A stretch of DNA of 64,000 nt from Isochrysis galbana. Taxonomy: Eukaryota > Haptophyta > Isochrysidales > Isochrysidaceae. A program made the translations under genes and the position numbers. The stretch is taken from the NCBI GenBank assembly GCA_018136815.1, contig CM030933.1, forward strand, positions 5,782,282 to 5,846,281, given 5' to 3'. How positions within the stretch are numbered: the stretch's first letter is position 1; each line of letters starts with the position of its first letter. A model generated the notes under the pieces. The model was not told the origin of the DNA and made no database searches. It was given only the letters and a program-made list of their open reading frames with translations. This document shows positions 21,146 to 31,784 of the stretch, piece after piece.

Positions 21146-22051
21146 TCACTCACCAGCAATAGAATCTAACTGCATGAGCACCATCCGTATGGGCCCGCCA
21201 TGACCGTCTCTCCTCGGTGGAGTATATCTTTCGATGTCACGAGCATGAACTTCTCGCGCAACAAGGCCTCGATCAGTCGCATGTGCAAAAAAAGCCGCCT
21301 CATACTCCTCGCAGCGTTCGCGATACACAACTACCGCCATAGCGCCATGCCTACATGCTGAAGCGAGCGTTGTGACCAAAGGGGTTAGCAGGTCATCTGA
21401 GCCCTTGTAGTACAAGAGCTCACACAGCAGAACCAAATCGAAGCGTGCACCCAATACGGATTCATCGTCCACGAGCACTCTACCCCATTGTAATGGCATG
21501 GCGCACAGGGTGCTGGAGCCTCTATGGTGTGCCGACAACGGACGTCCATCGGCTGAAGCTGCTTTTATCGTCAAGCGACGCTGGATTCCTTCTACTCGCC
21601 CCGCTACATCAGTCGCTACATATAGCTGTAGCCGGCTCGAGAATCCAGGATCGGCGGTGAGGGACAAGGCGAGCGAGCCAGCCCCAGCGCCGAGTTCCAG
21701 CACAGCGTGGGGAGTCGGGGTGATCCCGACTGCCGCGCAGCCATCCGGGTCAATCAGGAATGAGGTGAGCATGCGTGAACAGTCCCACTCGCGCTGGCCT
21801 GTTGGGTCCATCGACTGGCCGCACGACTCCACATAGTCCACTGCAGCTCTGCGCGCAGCGGCTGGTGAAAGCGGCCCTGAGTCATCGAGTACTGCGCGGC
21901 CCGATCGGATGCACTGCTCCACAAAGTCGAGGAGGGCCGAGGGGACTCCTACGCATGAGTAGATATGCGCGCACATCAGGCACACGCCTGCCTCGCCCTC
22001 GCCACCTCCACACCCAGCCACCCCGGCCTCGCACCATTGCGCAGCCTCCAT
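21146..22051 (-). CDS. Class I SAM-dependent methyltransferase, METTL21/lysine methyltransferase-like
   Basis: A single exon encodes 301 residues. Motif I is VLELGAGAGSLALSL (about 114-128) for SAM binding; YVATDV follows as the acidic end of strand 2. FDLVLLCELLYYKGSDDL matches the post-motif region of the METTL21/CaM-KMT group (Methyltransf_16), which methylates lysines on chaperones and translation factors. RERCEEYEAAFFAHA near the C terminus fits the family's late helix and strand. The first 30 residues are Gly/Cys-rich and not conserved-looking. The substrate cannot be read from sequence. It is followed on the same strand, 770 bp upstream, by another methyltransferase of a different group. 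Confidence 0.8.
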   Translation of the reverse strand: MEAAQWCEAGVAGCGGGEGEAGVCLMCAHIYSCVGVPSALLDFVEQCIRSGRAVLDDSGPLSPAAARRAAVDYVESCGQSMDPTGQREWDCSRMLTSFLIDPDGCAAVGITPTPHAVLELGAGAGSLALSLTADPGFSSRLQLYVATDVAGRVEGIQRRLTIKAASADGRPLSAHHRGSSTLCAMPLQWGRVLVDDESVLGARFDLVLLCELLYYKGSDDLLTPLVTTLASACRHGAMAVVVYRERCEEYEAAFFAHATDRGLVAREVHARDIERYTPPRRDGHGGPIRMVLMQLDSIAGE

Positions 22052-22354
22052 CCACCGTGCCTCCCCCGCTCGCTCGCTCTGGTCTCAATGCAATGTCCCA
22101 TAAATAGTCAAAGCATATCGTACTGAGCCAAGTTATATAATACAAAAAGTTGTATTCAAAATGGCCCCTGTGAATACATTGAATTCCGAATTCAAACCGC
22201 CGGACGCGGCGGCCAGAGGCGGCCCCGGGTGCCGGAGGCGGAGGTGCACTTGTGCATCTGCCGGAGGCGGCGCCGGAGGCGCGGCGGCGCCCGCCGGAGG
22301 TGTCCGCGCCTGCTGCCAGCTAGCGTCTAATGCTAATGTAGCAATGTGCAATGT

Positions 22355-22530
22355 AGCTCGGTCACTCACTCATTTTAACCACTATTTCCCATCTCCCCTG
22401 GGTGCCCAAGGATTCCTCAGGGTCCCCCCCTACCTGCCCCACCAGCCGCCTCCGCCCTCCGAACGACCCCCTCCCGCCCCACGAAGGGCAATGGCGACGG
22501 TGAGGGACCCCCCTCCCCCTCCCTTCCCCC
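22355..22530 (+). repeat. Dispersed repeat, copy of 63160-63335
   Basis: Both copies share CGGTCACTCAC, a TTTTAAC(A/C)ACTATTTTCC-like block, CCTGGGTG, CCAAGGATTCC, then a proline-codon C-rich stretch and CCCCACGAA. Identity is patchy but order is kept over about 170 bp. Confidence 0.65.
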
Positions 22531-22820
22531 GCGCGTGCAGCCACTGTGTGCGTGCGCGCGTGGCGAGAATATTAGTAGTAAAGATGTCGCGCGTGGGGGC
22601 CCTTAAATTCACTCAGTCTCGGGTGAAACGGCGCAGCGAGCGAAATGTTCACAAATCAAGAATTTCCGCCGCACGATTTTTCGAGCCCCCCCCCCCCCCC
22701 TCCATAGTGGGAGGGTATCGCGACGGGGTGTTGCTAATTGTGTCGAGATTGTCGAGCAAGCAGTCAAACTCACATCAACAACCAATCAACAAAAACAAAC
22801 AAGCTGGAAGCTGGAGGCAT

Positions 22821-23891
22821 TCAAGATCGGCTGGATTCCTCGCCGACACGTTCCAAGGCTACCAAATAGAACGTCTCAAGCAAGTAGGCTTCATCCACGC
22901 CCCCTTCAATACCCAAGGCCCGAGGACCAATGATTGCCATCCCGAGCTCGAGTGCCTGCGTCCGCAGCCAATCCATGTCGGGCATGACGCTGGGCACCGT
23001 GTTGGGATTTCCGGCTGCCTCCTCACGCACAAAGGCGGCACCGTTGACGTGGGCAAGCACAACACGACCTCCGGAATTCGGCACGAGTGCGGCTGCCCGA
23101 CGCAGAACGTCTTCCTGATCGGTAAAGAATTGCAACGCACCATTGAAGAGCACTGTGTCATAGGTGGATGGAGGAGCCGCCAGGGGGGAGCCGACGAATG
23201 AGCCACATTCAAAGACAGCCCCGCCGCTAGAGTGTGCCTGCTGTGCGGCCTTAATCATACGACTGGAAAGATCCAGGCCAACGTAACTGGCTTCATCAGC
23301 ACCTGCAGCCACCAAATACGGCAGTGCCGCACCATCTCCACAACCTACGTCAAGGACCGACACTTTCTTTCCGTCACGGCTCGAAGTGTCGCATGCCGCC
23401 CTTGCGACTTGACGCAGCTTGCGCTTCACCTCACCAGGCGTGCCCCCAGCCATCGGCATGAATGCCGCAATAGTATCCCATGTCATCTCCACCAGCTTCT
23501 CATGAACCTCATCTGAGGGCATGGAAACTGAAGCTTGTTGCATCTTTTCAAAGAGCTCTGGCTCCTCCTCCTGCAACCGCATCACGCTCTGCTGGAAGAA
23601 AGCAGCCTGGGCAGCATCGAGATTACCGTTCGCGCGCTCCAGTAGAGCTGCCACGTCGTCATCAAGTACTGCAGCCGGCTTCTTCGGCTTGCCAAACCCC
23701 CCCCCACCTTTGCTTGTGCCAGCCTTCCCGCCGCCCTTCCCACCGGCCTTGCCTTTGCTCTTTGCGGCGGCGCCCTTCTTGCCGAGGCCACTGGCGAGCA
23801 TGCTGAGGGGAGGGTGGCGCATCGTGGCGGGCGTCTTGAGCATGAGCAAGGCTGAGCAGCCAATGAGCAGTAGAGAAACGAGCGGGGTCAT
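22821..23891 (-). CDS. SAM-dependent methyltransferase with N-terminal targeting sequence
   Basis: A single exon encodes 356 residues. Motif I is VSVLDVGCGDGAALPYLVA, followed by YVGLDLS (acidic residue of strand 2) and TYDTVLFNGALQFFTDQ (motif II region), so this is a class I methyltransferase of the ubiE/type-11 kind. The start at 23891 gives a signal-peptide-like hydrophobic stretch (LVSLLLIGCSALLML), then a long Lys/Gly/Ala-rich stretch (SKGKAGGKGGGKAG), as expected for a secretory or bipartite plastid leader plus linker. An in-frame ATG at 24062 adds 57 residues that look like leader DNA. A conserved-looking segment (LDDDVAALLERANG) precedes the catalytic domain. Target molecule unknown. 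Confidence 0.78.
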   Translation of the reverse strand: MTPLVSLLLIGCSALLMLKTPATMRHPPLSMLASGLGKKGAAAKSKGKAGGKGGGKAGTSKGGGGFGKPKKPAAVLDDDVAALLERANGNLDAAQAAFFQQSVMRLQEEEPELFEKMQQASVSMPSDEVHEKLVEMTWDTIAAFMPMAGGTPGEVKRKLRQVARAACDTSSRDGKKVSVLDVGCGDGAALPYLVAAGADEASYVGLDLSSRMIKAAQQAHSSGGAVFECGSFVGSPLAAPPSTYDTVLFNGALQFFTDQEDVLRRAAALVPNSGGRVVLAHVNGAAFVREEAAGNPNTVPSVMPDMDWLRTQALELGMAIIGPRALGIEGGVDEAYLLETFYLVALERVGEESSRS

Positions 23892-24692
23892 GGTGATGGC
23901 AAGGTCACAGACAGCAGCGGCAGCAGAGGAGAGGAAGCCGCCTGAACGGGCAGATAGATCGTGGAGATGGACGTTGGAGGTTGGAGAGTTGCGTGAGGTT
24001 AGGGGAGAGGGAGCGATCGAGCGGGCCGGGAAGCAAACCTGGCACCGATCCGCAGGGCGCACGGGCGCGCGCGGCGGGGGGGAGGCGACTTCGACGCGGA
24101 GGGGGCGACGCTGGCTGGGAGAAGTGGGGAGGCGTCAGAGTTTTTTTAGTGAGTACTATAGCTGGGCGATCAGGATTGAGACCGAAAAGGTGGTGTGTGA
24201 AGAGATGGATGGTATTCTCATCAATGGAGGGATTTTGCAACGGTTGAAACAGCGGGTTACAAGACGTGCTCCGCCTCCGTCGCAACGGAGTTTCAACCGC
24301 CTCGCAAAAGGACAACTCGGCGGAAATAAAAAATGCCAACGGTGCCGATGTTAGCGTCGTACTAGAGCGTTAGAGTTTTTCTGCTTGTTGTGCGAGTATA
24401 ACCTTAGTGCTGTGGTCCGTAGCCTTCATCGGCAACGGAGCCCCTACCCCGCGATGGGGGTGTGCGCGGTTGGTGCATGGCTCGTCCGGTGTATGTGGCT
24501 AGGGATGCTAGCCAACAAGATGCTCTACAAGACGATCATTTCAAACGTGGCACCCCCGCCAAGAGACCACTTCAATCTCTACATCACTAGCGCGTTTGAC
24601 GACGCTCAAGCTCAAGGATGCAACATCACAACGAATTTGTCGGGGCTTTCCGCTCACGGTCAAAAATGTCGACCCCCCAAGAATATTAGTAC

Positions 24693-24720
24693 TTAAAAAG
24701 CCCTGCTTGACCGCCCTAAT
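24693..24720 (-). repeat. Transposon end motif
   Basis: TTAAAAAGCCCTGCTTGACC then GCCCTAA is the reverse form of the motif at 9946, 13008, 45110 and 57742. About 60 bp to its left also resembles the sequence left of 45084. Confidence 0.6.
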
Positions 24721-24904
24721 GTCACATGAGCAAATGTATTTACTACTACATTTGCTTAAATAAAATTTCTCGCGAATGTGTACACCTGTGAACATCCCTA
24801 CTCACACGGGCATCATGGTGAAGTTGAAGTGGTGTTTTCGTATGTTTACTCCGATCGCTCGTGACTCGTGAACTCCGAACACTGAAAAATCCACAAGGAA
24901 GGGG

Positions 24905-25591
24905 ATGGAGGATGTTGTGAACGAACACAGCAAAGACCTAACGTGCTGTGAAACAGCTAGTTTTCATGGGATCTCGGTGGCTTCCGAGAGGGCAAGCGGC
25001 GTCTGGAGGGCGATGGCCGCCGAGAAAGTGATGGAAGTGATCAAGTATCTCCCCGTCTGCCCTGAGAGCTGGGGCCTGCACAATTGGCAGGCGCCTACTA
25101 TGGCGTACCTTAGACCAGGCATGTGGGTCCAGCGACTCGCCGGTCTGCAAACGTGCTGGGCATCAGAAACATGGTTGATGAAGGGGGCCGATGCCTCGGC
25201 TGTAGTCGAAGCGCTCAAGAAGTGCAACACTCTGAAGGAGCAGTGCACGAAGGCCACCCACCCTGCGCTGCGTGCGGCGGACTTCCAGACACGCGAGGCA
25301 CGCTCAGACTTCTTCTCGTGCTTTTTCTTCACTCCCCGCAAGAAGTGGCTCGATGTCTGCGAAATCAAGCTTCGACAAGAGGCTGACGGGCTTTATGCTG
25401 ATGCATTTTCATGCTCCACTGGCATTGTCCCGACGGCTGTCATCGGCTGTACGCCATTGTCCGCACTCTTCAGCCCAATTCCATTCGATGATTGGGGGCA
25501 GAATCAGAGTCATTTGCGCACGCTCCGCCAACTCATTGCTGATGAAGGCATCGGAATCGAGAAAGTCGCCACAAAGGAGAAATCATCCTGA
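24905..25591 (+). CDS. Conserved-looking protein of unknown function
   Basis: An uninterrupted frame encodes 228 residues from the ATG at 24905; an internal ATG after residue 35 is also possible. I do not recognise a named domain. The protein is rich in Cys and Trp: LPVCPESWGLHNW, GLQTCWASETWL, FSCFFFTPRKKWLDVC. Its C-terminal half has STGIVPTAVIGCTPLSAL and IPFDDWGQNQSHLRTLRQLI, a soluble alpha/beta-looking pattern. No signal peptide or long membrane helix is present. The amino-acid mix differs from the compositional frames nearby, which supports a true gene. An upstream exon cannot be excluded. Confidence 0.6.
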   Translation: MEDVVNEHSKDLTCCETASFHGISVASERASGVWRAMAAEKVMEVIKYLPVCPESWGLHNWQAPTMAYLRPGMWVQRLAGLQTCWASETWLMKGADASAVVEALKKCNTLKEQCTKATHPALRAADFQTREARSDFFSCFFFTPRKKWLDVCEIKLRQEADGLYADAFSCSTGIVPTAVIGCTPLSALFSPIPFDDWGQNQSHLRTLRQLIADEGIGIEKVATKEKSS

Positions 25592-27711
25592 ATGGTCTTA
25601 GATAGTGATGGCCATTGACGGCTGAGCCGCGGGGCTTGAGCCACAGGAGATGAGCCGCCAAGGATGAAGCGCGAGGGCTTCACGCAGCCGCTCCGACCAA
25701 GTCGGAGAGTCGCGTGATCGTGAGTCACTCCAATCTGCTGTACTCTTTGATCATTTTTTGTGGAGTATGTTGTTTGCGTGACTTTGCATCAGCAGGATGC
25801 CTATGGTGCAGCCTGTTGACCTCCTGGAAGTTTGCAGTGCACTAGTAGTACACTAGACGAACGATTAGATGGATACTTGTTGAGAGTCGTACCATGTCTC
25901 GGAGCCTGACTAGCACCTTCCGCTGCTTGCAACCGAAGAAGGTTAGTTGCCTCAATTGCTAGCCATTATAGACTTAGCCATTAGACTTACCATCCGTCGC
26001 CTCTACTAGCTACTAGTGGTGGGGCCCGCATGCACTACAACGGGGTTGGCGCCATGGGAGGGCCGGGGCAGGCCTGCCGGCTGTCTTCCCGTGGGCGTAA
26101 CGTAAACGAAAGCATGATTTGCACCTGTTCTTGTTTCTTGGCCCGCATGCAATCTCGATTTACGATTTCGAGGCCCCCGCCCCCGCTGAACTGCAGTGCT
26201 TCTTGTGGTTGTACGGGGTGATGGGAGGCTGTGGCTGCAGTGTGTGTTGGTGTGGAGAGGCTGTGCATGGTAGTAACATGTGAGGTACAAACAGAGGAGG
26301 GCACGGGGGATGGAGTGACACGGACGGGAGAGGCGCACGCGGACGGGGGCGAGACCGAGGGCTCGGTCTCGAACGGCATGAGGACGGGCGGGGCGAGCAC
26401 GGAGGGCACAGGCAGACCGAAGGGGCACGGAAGCGCTCGAGCGGTGACGCTGATCGCAAGAACGAAGAACAAGGGAGAGGACACTCGCGGGGGAAAATGG
26501 ACACGGGAGGGAAAAAAATACGCGGGAAAAGAAAGGGATGAAACGGGGTCGGAAACTCAAGGGAACACTCGGGGAGAGAACGGGGAAAGGAGAGAGGGGA
26601 GGCACGGACCTAATGGGCGACGCGGGGAGGGGGTTAGGGAGGGGGTCTCGCGGGGAAACCTAATGGCGGGAAGGAAACGCAATGCAGGGAGGGGGCACCG
26701 GAGCGTGATGGCGGGGAGGGAGTCAAGCGAGGAAAACCTGCTAAACCTAGCGGTTAGGAATGTACAAGGGGGAACGGGCAACACCCACCCGCAACACCCC
26801 CCCCAATGCGAGAAGCGGGAAACGGGGCGAGCGCATTGCAGAAGGTGGGAGAAAAAGGGGGGGCGTGCAGCAGCTCAGACGGCGGCGGCGACGTGCGCCC
26901 AAGAATTCGTCGCATAGCGGATGCAGGCGTCCACTTTGCGCTTGGGCAGCCACTTTGTGATTGTGAGGAAATCTGCCGCCATGTGCTCGGACGTCCGTCG
27001 GGAGCGCGGAAGGTCCACATGTCGCCGACGTCCTCAACGCGCAGCCAACCTTGGGACGCGAGCTCGGCGTGAAGGCGGTCCTGCCATTCGCGGCCGGCGG
27101 GTTCCTCGCCCCATAGCAAGCTGCCACATTCGACGCACAGTGGGGTGCCATCGTCGGCTTGGAGGTGGGAGAGAGTGGTGGGCAGAGCGAGATAGGTGAT
27201 GGGGCGGTCTTGGCGCAAGCCGTTCATGTACGATGTACGCGTTCGGGACGTCCGCTTTGCCGAGGTCGGCGAGCAGGCGAGACGCATGCCTTTCGTTCTT
27301 CTTTACTTTCACCAAAACCGCGACGAAACTAATGCTAATCGTCGGTGCCCCCTTGGCTCGGGATGCACTGTTCTCTGCGATTGGACTCGGACTCGGAACG
27401 GAAATGGAAGGGAGCTTGAGCTTGCTTCTTGCTTGAAGTGATACATGGTTGTGTGTGTGTCAAAGGTAGCAACACACATCGAGGTGTATGGGCGAGTGCA
27501 CTGTGGATTGTCGTGATGGTACCGGGCTAGTGGCTGTAGTGGTACTCACGCTCAGATATTTTCTTATCGCTGCTTGGCCTAGGACGAAGGCATAGCCGCA
27601 TCCGTGGCGATTTTACTTTGACGAGGGGGGCAAGCGTGGAGAGAAATGAATAAAAGGGTCTACTTGACAAAATTTTGAACGCTCAGTCAACAGAGACAGT
27701 AAGAGCATTGA
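25592..27711. other. Mostly gene-free, with a possible broken minus-strand frame
   Basis: 26030-26920 is purine-rich with compositional frames only. On the minus strand, about 27340-27230 reads VLVKVKKNERHASRLLADLG and, in another frame, about 27230-26890 reads PLCVECGSLLWGEEPAGREW and DMWTFRAPDGRP. These look like pieces of one protein split by a frameshift or small intron. I cannot name the family, and it may be a transposon relic. Confidence 0.3.
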
Positions 27712-29127
27712 TCAATCAAGGATGGCTTTCTTTTCACGTGATTTCTGCCCCTTCTTTTTCTTCCCTTTACCCACATCGCATTGAGAGAGGTCATCTGCTA
27801 CGAGCGATGGGGTCGGCTCAGGCGCACAAGCCGGAAAATTAAAGGGGAGCGGAAAGGTTCCTAGACCATAGACAACCTGATGAGCCATTGGATTGTCAGC
27901 TGGGACCAAGCCGGTGCCATAAAGACGCACCCATGCATCCACATACCGAGATCCCAAAGCCTGTGCTGCGACAGTTGAAAAATGGAGACGATCACCTTTG
28001 TGATCAAGCCCATAGGCGGAAACACATGCACATCTGCGCAGGCGATCTTGAAGGCTGATAATGCCTGCATTGACAATGGGCGCAAAGACAAATCGATCGT
28101 CCAACTGATCTAGGAAGTAGCCGAGCTCACCCACCACCGTTGGCAAAAGTGGATTGCCGAGTGCGCGACGCAATGCTTCTATTGCCCTAACATTGAGGTC
28201 TACGTGAGCTTCAGCCACCCCTGGTGCAGGGCCGCAATCCGATTCGCCTTGGTGCCACAACAGCCCCGCGAGTTTTGCGCCCGGGCCAGCGGTCTGTATT
28301 GCGAGTTTCACTCGCCGCACACACTCATCGTACAACTGTAGATGCGATCCGCGCAGTTGTACGCTTGCTTCACCTGCGACCACAGTCCCACACTGCACGT
28401 CTGCACCTACCGGTAGAGAAGGCAAGGGCGGGTCCAGCGGGCCAAATGACGGTCCATCTTCAACCCAATAGCGAACAGATGTGCCGCCCCAGGCGCACGG
28501 CACGAGCAATATCTGTGTGTCCTTTGCGCCTGCAACAATGAGTCGTCTGCGAAGCTCACGAGCAAATGACAGCCCAGGGCCGACGCCTGCTTTGCTCGGC
28601 TTATCTGCATGCAATGGATCCGCAGCCGGCTGCCAAACGTCACCACGCTGAGCAAAGCAGAGGACATGTTCGTCCAGCTGCGGCGTGTCCTCGAGTCCGA
28701 GCAAGTCGCCGCGCCCAGCCATATTGCTCTGTCCAGCCAGCACAAAGACCAGACGAAGCGGCCCGGGCGCCTCAAAGGATGGAGGAGTGTGCAGCTTCGT
28801 GGGCAAGGTCTGGCCGGCCAGCGTCCTAAGCCTAGATTCCAGCTGCTCCGCCTTCGCAGCGAGCGTGGCGGAGGCGTCCTCGTCTCTGCGCGTCTGATCC
28901 ATCGCGAGATAAAGCGTGTGCTCTGAGGTGCCCGGCACATGATTCCTGGGCCATTCCGGATGGCAGGTCACACCCGGCTCGAGCAATACCGCTCCAGATG
29001 GCTGACTCACCACGATAGAGGCGGGTGCACCCGTCACCCTACTGGCGTTCCCATGCGCTCCTTCGGCAGCTGAAGAGCTCCCGGAGTGCATCGTCAGCGC
29101 CGTCGCCACTGTCGCCGTCGTCCGCAT
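27712..29127 (-). CDS. Carbohydrate esterase family 6 / SASA-domain acetylesterase
   Basis: A single exon encodes 471 residues from the ATG at 29127; an in-frame ATG at 29184 would add 19. The SGNH-type catalytic Ser is in LAGQSNMAGRG (Ser about 134). Further family blocks are GVGPGLSFARELRRR, ILLVPCAWGGTSVRYW, LLWHQGESDCG and, for the Asp/His pair, DHKGDRLHFSTVAAQALG. This matches the plant CE6 esterase group that removes acetyl groups from xylans or sialic acids. The first 20 residues are Ala/Thr-rich and weakly hydrophobic, perhaps a leader. Residues 80-110 look helical. The tail is Lys-rich (GKGKKKKGQKSREKK), unusual for a secreted esterase and suggesting a cytosolic or nuclear pool or a membrane-proximal tail. 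Confidence 0.85.
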   Translation of the reverse strand: MRTTATVATALTMHSGSSSAAEGAHGNASRVTGAPASIVVSQPSGAVLLEPGVTCHPEWPRNHVPGTSEHTLYLAMDQTRRDEDASATLAAKAEQLESRLRTLAGQTLPTKLHTPPSFEAPGPLRLVFVLAGQSNMAGRGDLLGLEDTPQLDEHVLCFAQRGDVWQPAADPLHADKPSKAGVGPGLSFARELRRRLIVAGAKDTQILLVPCAWGGTSVRYWVEDGPSFGPLDPPLPSLPVGADVQCGTVVAGEASVQLRGSHLQLYDECVRRVKLAIQTAGPGAKLAGLLWHQGESDCGPAPGVAEAHVDLNVRAIEALRRALGNPLLPTVVGELGYFLDQLDDRFVFAPIVNAGIISLQDRLRRCACVSAYGLDHKGDRLHFSTVAAQALGSRYVDAWVRLYGTGLVPADNPMAHQVVYGLGTFPLPFNFPACAPEPTPSLVADDLSQCDVGKGKKKKGQKSREKKAILD

Positions 29128-29635
29128 GCACCAGTACCATCTTCGTACATAAGACTTTTCTCTTGAGTAGCAACTTCGTTCCATGAATACTTTTCGGGAG
29201 CTAAAACGCAAGACCCCGAGGTCGAAGTAGTACAGTAGTTCTCTGTAAAAATAAAAAAATGGGAAACGACAGATTGAAGGAGGAGAGTTGCTGCGCATGG
29301 ACAGACGAAAAAATGAAGACAGGCAAGATGGCAAGATGGCAACAGACATCAGTCTAAAAGAGTCGGCGAGGAAGAGAGAGAGCCCTGCTCGCGCCCAGCC
29401 AATAGGCCCAGGTCAGGATTTCGGATTTTTTTTTCAAAATTTGGAATTTGGGGGTGGTTTAAAGTTTACTCACAGGTTTCTTGGCGAAATTTCGCAAAAT
29501 CTGGGGGGATCCTGCAGCCCCCCCCCCCCCCTCACCCTTCCCCCCCCCCCCCTACCCCATCCCCCATATCCATATCCTAACTAAGGGCCTTACTAAGGGG
29601 AAGGGGGGCTCCTAGAGAGAAGGGCAGGGGGGTAG

Positions 29636-29766
29636 TGGGTAGTAAGGGCGGGAGAGGGGAGAGGGTATAAGGGCGGGAGAGGGGAGAGGGTAGAGTAGTA
29701 AGAGTGGGAGAGGGAGGGTAGGGTAGTAAGGGCGGGAGAGGGAGAGGAGGGGTAGTAAGGGCGGGG
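29636..29766. repeat. Minisatellite, G-rich
   Basis: Four to five imperfect copies of a unit close to GTAAGGGCGGGAGAGGGGAG, separated by AGGGTAGAGTA-type spacers. C-runs sit just before at 29519-29550. Confidence 0.7.
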
Positions 29767-30809
29767 GTGTTGTATTCAGGCCTTTTGGCATGAATAGTTC
29801 GGCATGAGTACGAGCCTTCTTTCTTCGTTATCTACGGTCTTCTAGGTTCGTCGTGGTCGCTCAAGGCGAGCTGATTCGGATTCTCCCTGGGCTCAAGTTC
29901 GGGTTCGCCGATTTTCCTCTCGAAAATCGAAGGATTTGAGGATTTGAGTTTTATTTTTACCTGGAACTAACGACTAACGCGTTCAGGGTGGAACTTACTT
30001 GTTCAGACGCGGAGAAGATAGCGAATTAAACCTATTTGCGAGGCGCCTAGGATGAAGAAAGGTGGGGAAACTTCCCTTCTCTTCGAGAGAAAGAGAGAGG
30101 AGAGAGGGCGCTCCACAACCCAAGATCCTATGCGTCCAAGCGAAGCTTTTGACCGAGAACGAGAACGAGAGAATTATAACGATAATACCGAACGACGAAG
30201 AGAAGCCTAACGAGTGTCGATTCGCGAATGCGACACAGGCATCTTGAGCGAGATGTGGCGCCGCGCGGGACGCACGCTCTGGCTGCCGTGAGCCCTCGCC
30301 CCACGCGCGGCATGCACGCCTTCGGCCTCGTGAGAGGGTGGCAAGGCCACTGAAGGGGCGGCCCTCACCTTCGCCGCCGTCGCCATCGCCCCTCGTAGAA
30401 CACCGTCTTTCCCCCGGAGACGGTTGGAAGAGGCGCGCACTGCGCTTCCTTACAATAACCTGTTTGAGGAAGGTTTCAGGAACGCGACTACTTAGAACTC
30501 CCTCCTGAATCCCTCTTTCAGCCCTTTTCCAACTTTGCAAAACCCCTTGATTATTAATTACAATATTGCGTAAATTATGTGCTATACTCCTACTGCCTCT
30601 AAAGTACTATCATGAGTAAGTAAATGTAGAGTAGAGTATTTTTCGCCGCTCGCGCTCGCTCCCCTGTTCTCCCTCGGTGGGTCTGCCTAGAGTCAAGAGA
30701 GAATAAAGGAGATAGCATAAGAGAGAAAAGCGAGGAGAGGGAGAGTTGAGAAGGAAGGGAGGAGAAGAATGACTTCTCCGCCGCCCATCATCATCATCGT
30801 CGCCACACC

Positions 30810-31784
30810 ATGAGCCTGTGGTCGCCACCGGTCCTCATCTCGTCCGCACCGCGCATCTTTGTGATCGACGGCTTCGCGAGTCTCGCTGAGGTGGAGGCTG
30901 TCCTCGGAGACGCCGCCGTCCACCTTGAGCCCTCGCTCACCCAGTCGGCTGATGGCTCACTACATGCCGCCGCCATTGGCCGCCATTCCCAGCAATACAC
31001 GCTGCCGCCCCGCCTGTGGTCACCTACCACTGCGGCGATCATTCGTCGAATGGATGCGGCAACCATGCAGCCGCACGACCATGGCGAGCATCTCACCGTC
31101 ACGGAATATAAGATCGGTCAACACTATCAAGTGCACGTCGATTCATCACTTGCAGTGGGCCGTTCTGTTACTGCGCTGCTCTTCCTTGAAGCCCCAGAGG
31201 AGGGTGGTGAGCTCATATTCCCATGGGCTGTTGGGCCGTCTCAATTTGCTGCTGGTTCAGATCCTGCACTCGGCGATGTATTCTCGCCACGTCTGCCACC
31301 AGGCATCAACGGGACTGGCCGAGCTCTGAGCGATTACTTCAATCGTGAGACTCTTCCCCAACTGGATGAGCCCAACATGTGTGATTCGCCGAGTGATGCC
31401 CTGCGCATCGAGCCTCGCATGGGTCGGTTAGTCGTTTTTTTCAACCACGATCCTCAAGGCCGCCAGCTACGTCCGCGCTCCCTCCACGGAAGCTGTCCCG
31501 TCAAACGAGGTCGTAAACGCATTGCTCAACGCTGGTACAGGTGGCATGACATGGCATCCCCGAATGAACTCGGCACGCTATTGGAGCGCATGCATGGACC
31601 AAAGGGATGGCGGGTTGATTATCGAACACAGATGCGGCGAGAGCGGGAGGAGGCCGAGCTCGCGGCGCTTCTAGCGGAGAATGCGCGATTGCGAGCTGAA
31701 GCTGCCGAGAGAGGAAGCGCGCATAGAATGAGCGATGCGGATGTGAGTGAGAATGCAACAGCTGAGTCGAAGATTGAGCTTTGA
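30810..31784 (+). CDS. Prolyl 4-hydroxylase-like 2-oxoglutarate/Fe(II) dioxygenase
   Basis: A single exon encodes 324 residues starting at the ATG at 30810. The double-stranded beta-helix motifs are visible: YKIGQHYQVHVD gives the iron-binding His109 and Asp111, VTALLFLEAPEEGGELIFP follows, and SLHGSCPVKRGRKRIAQRWY supplies the distal His (about 226) and the Lys or Arg that holds 2-oxoglutarate. The family hydroxylates proline in collagens, cell-wall glycoproteins or hypoxia factors. No signal peptide or membrane anchor is seen, unlike most plant ER prolyl hydroxylases, so a cytosolic substrate is possible. About 50 residues between the two motif groups are longer than usual. Residues 265-305 are a charged helix likely to form a coiled coil. 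Confidence 0.85.
   Translation: MSLWSPPVLISSAPRIFVIDGFASLAEVEAVLGDAAVHLEPSLTQSADGSLHAAAIGRHSQQYTLPPRLWSPTTAAIIRRMDAATMQPHDHGEHLTVTEYKIGQHYQVHVDSSLAVGRSVTALLFLEAPEEGGELIFPWAVGPSQFAAGSDPALGDVFSPRLPPGINGTGRALSDYFNRETLPQLDEPNMCDSPSDALRIEPRMGRLVVFFNHDPQGRQLRPRSLHGSCPVKRGRKRIAQRWYRWHDMASPNELGTLLERMHGPKGWRVDYRTQMRREREEAELAALLAENARLRAEAAERGSAHRMSDADVSENATAESKIEL

Noticed and set aside
26231-26917. Frame of 228 codons rich in Gly, Arg and Glu
   Set aside because: Entirely explained by purine-rich DNA; opposite strand gives Ser/Pro frames of equal length.
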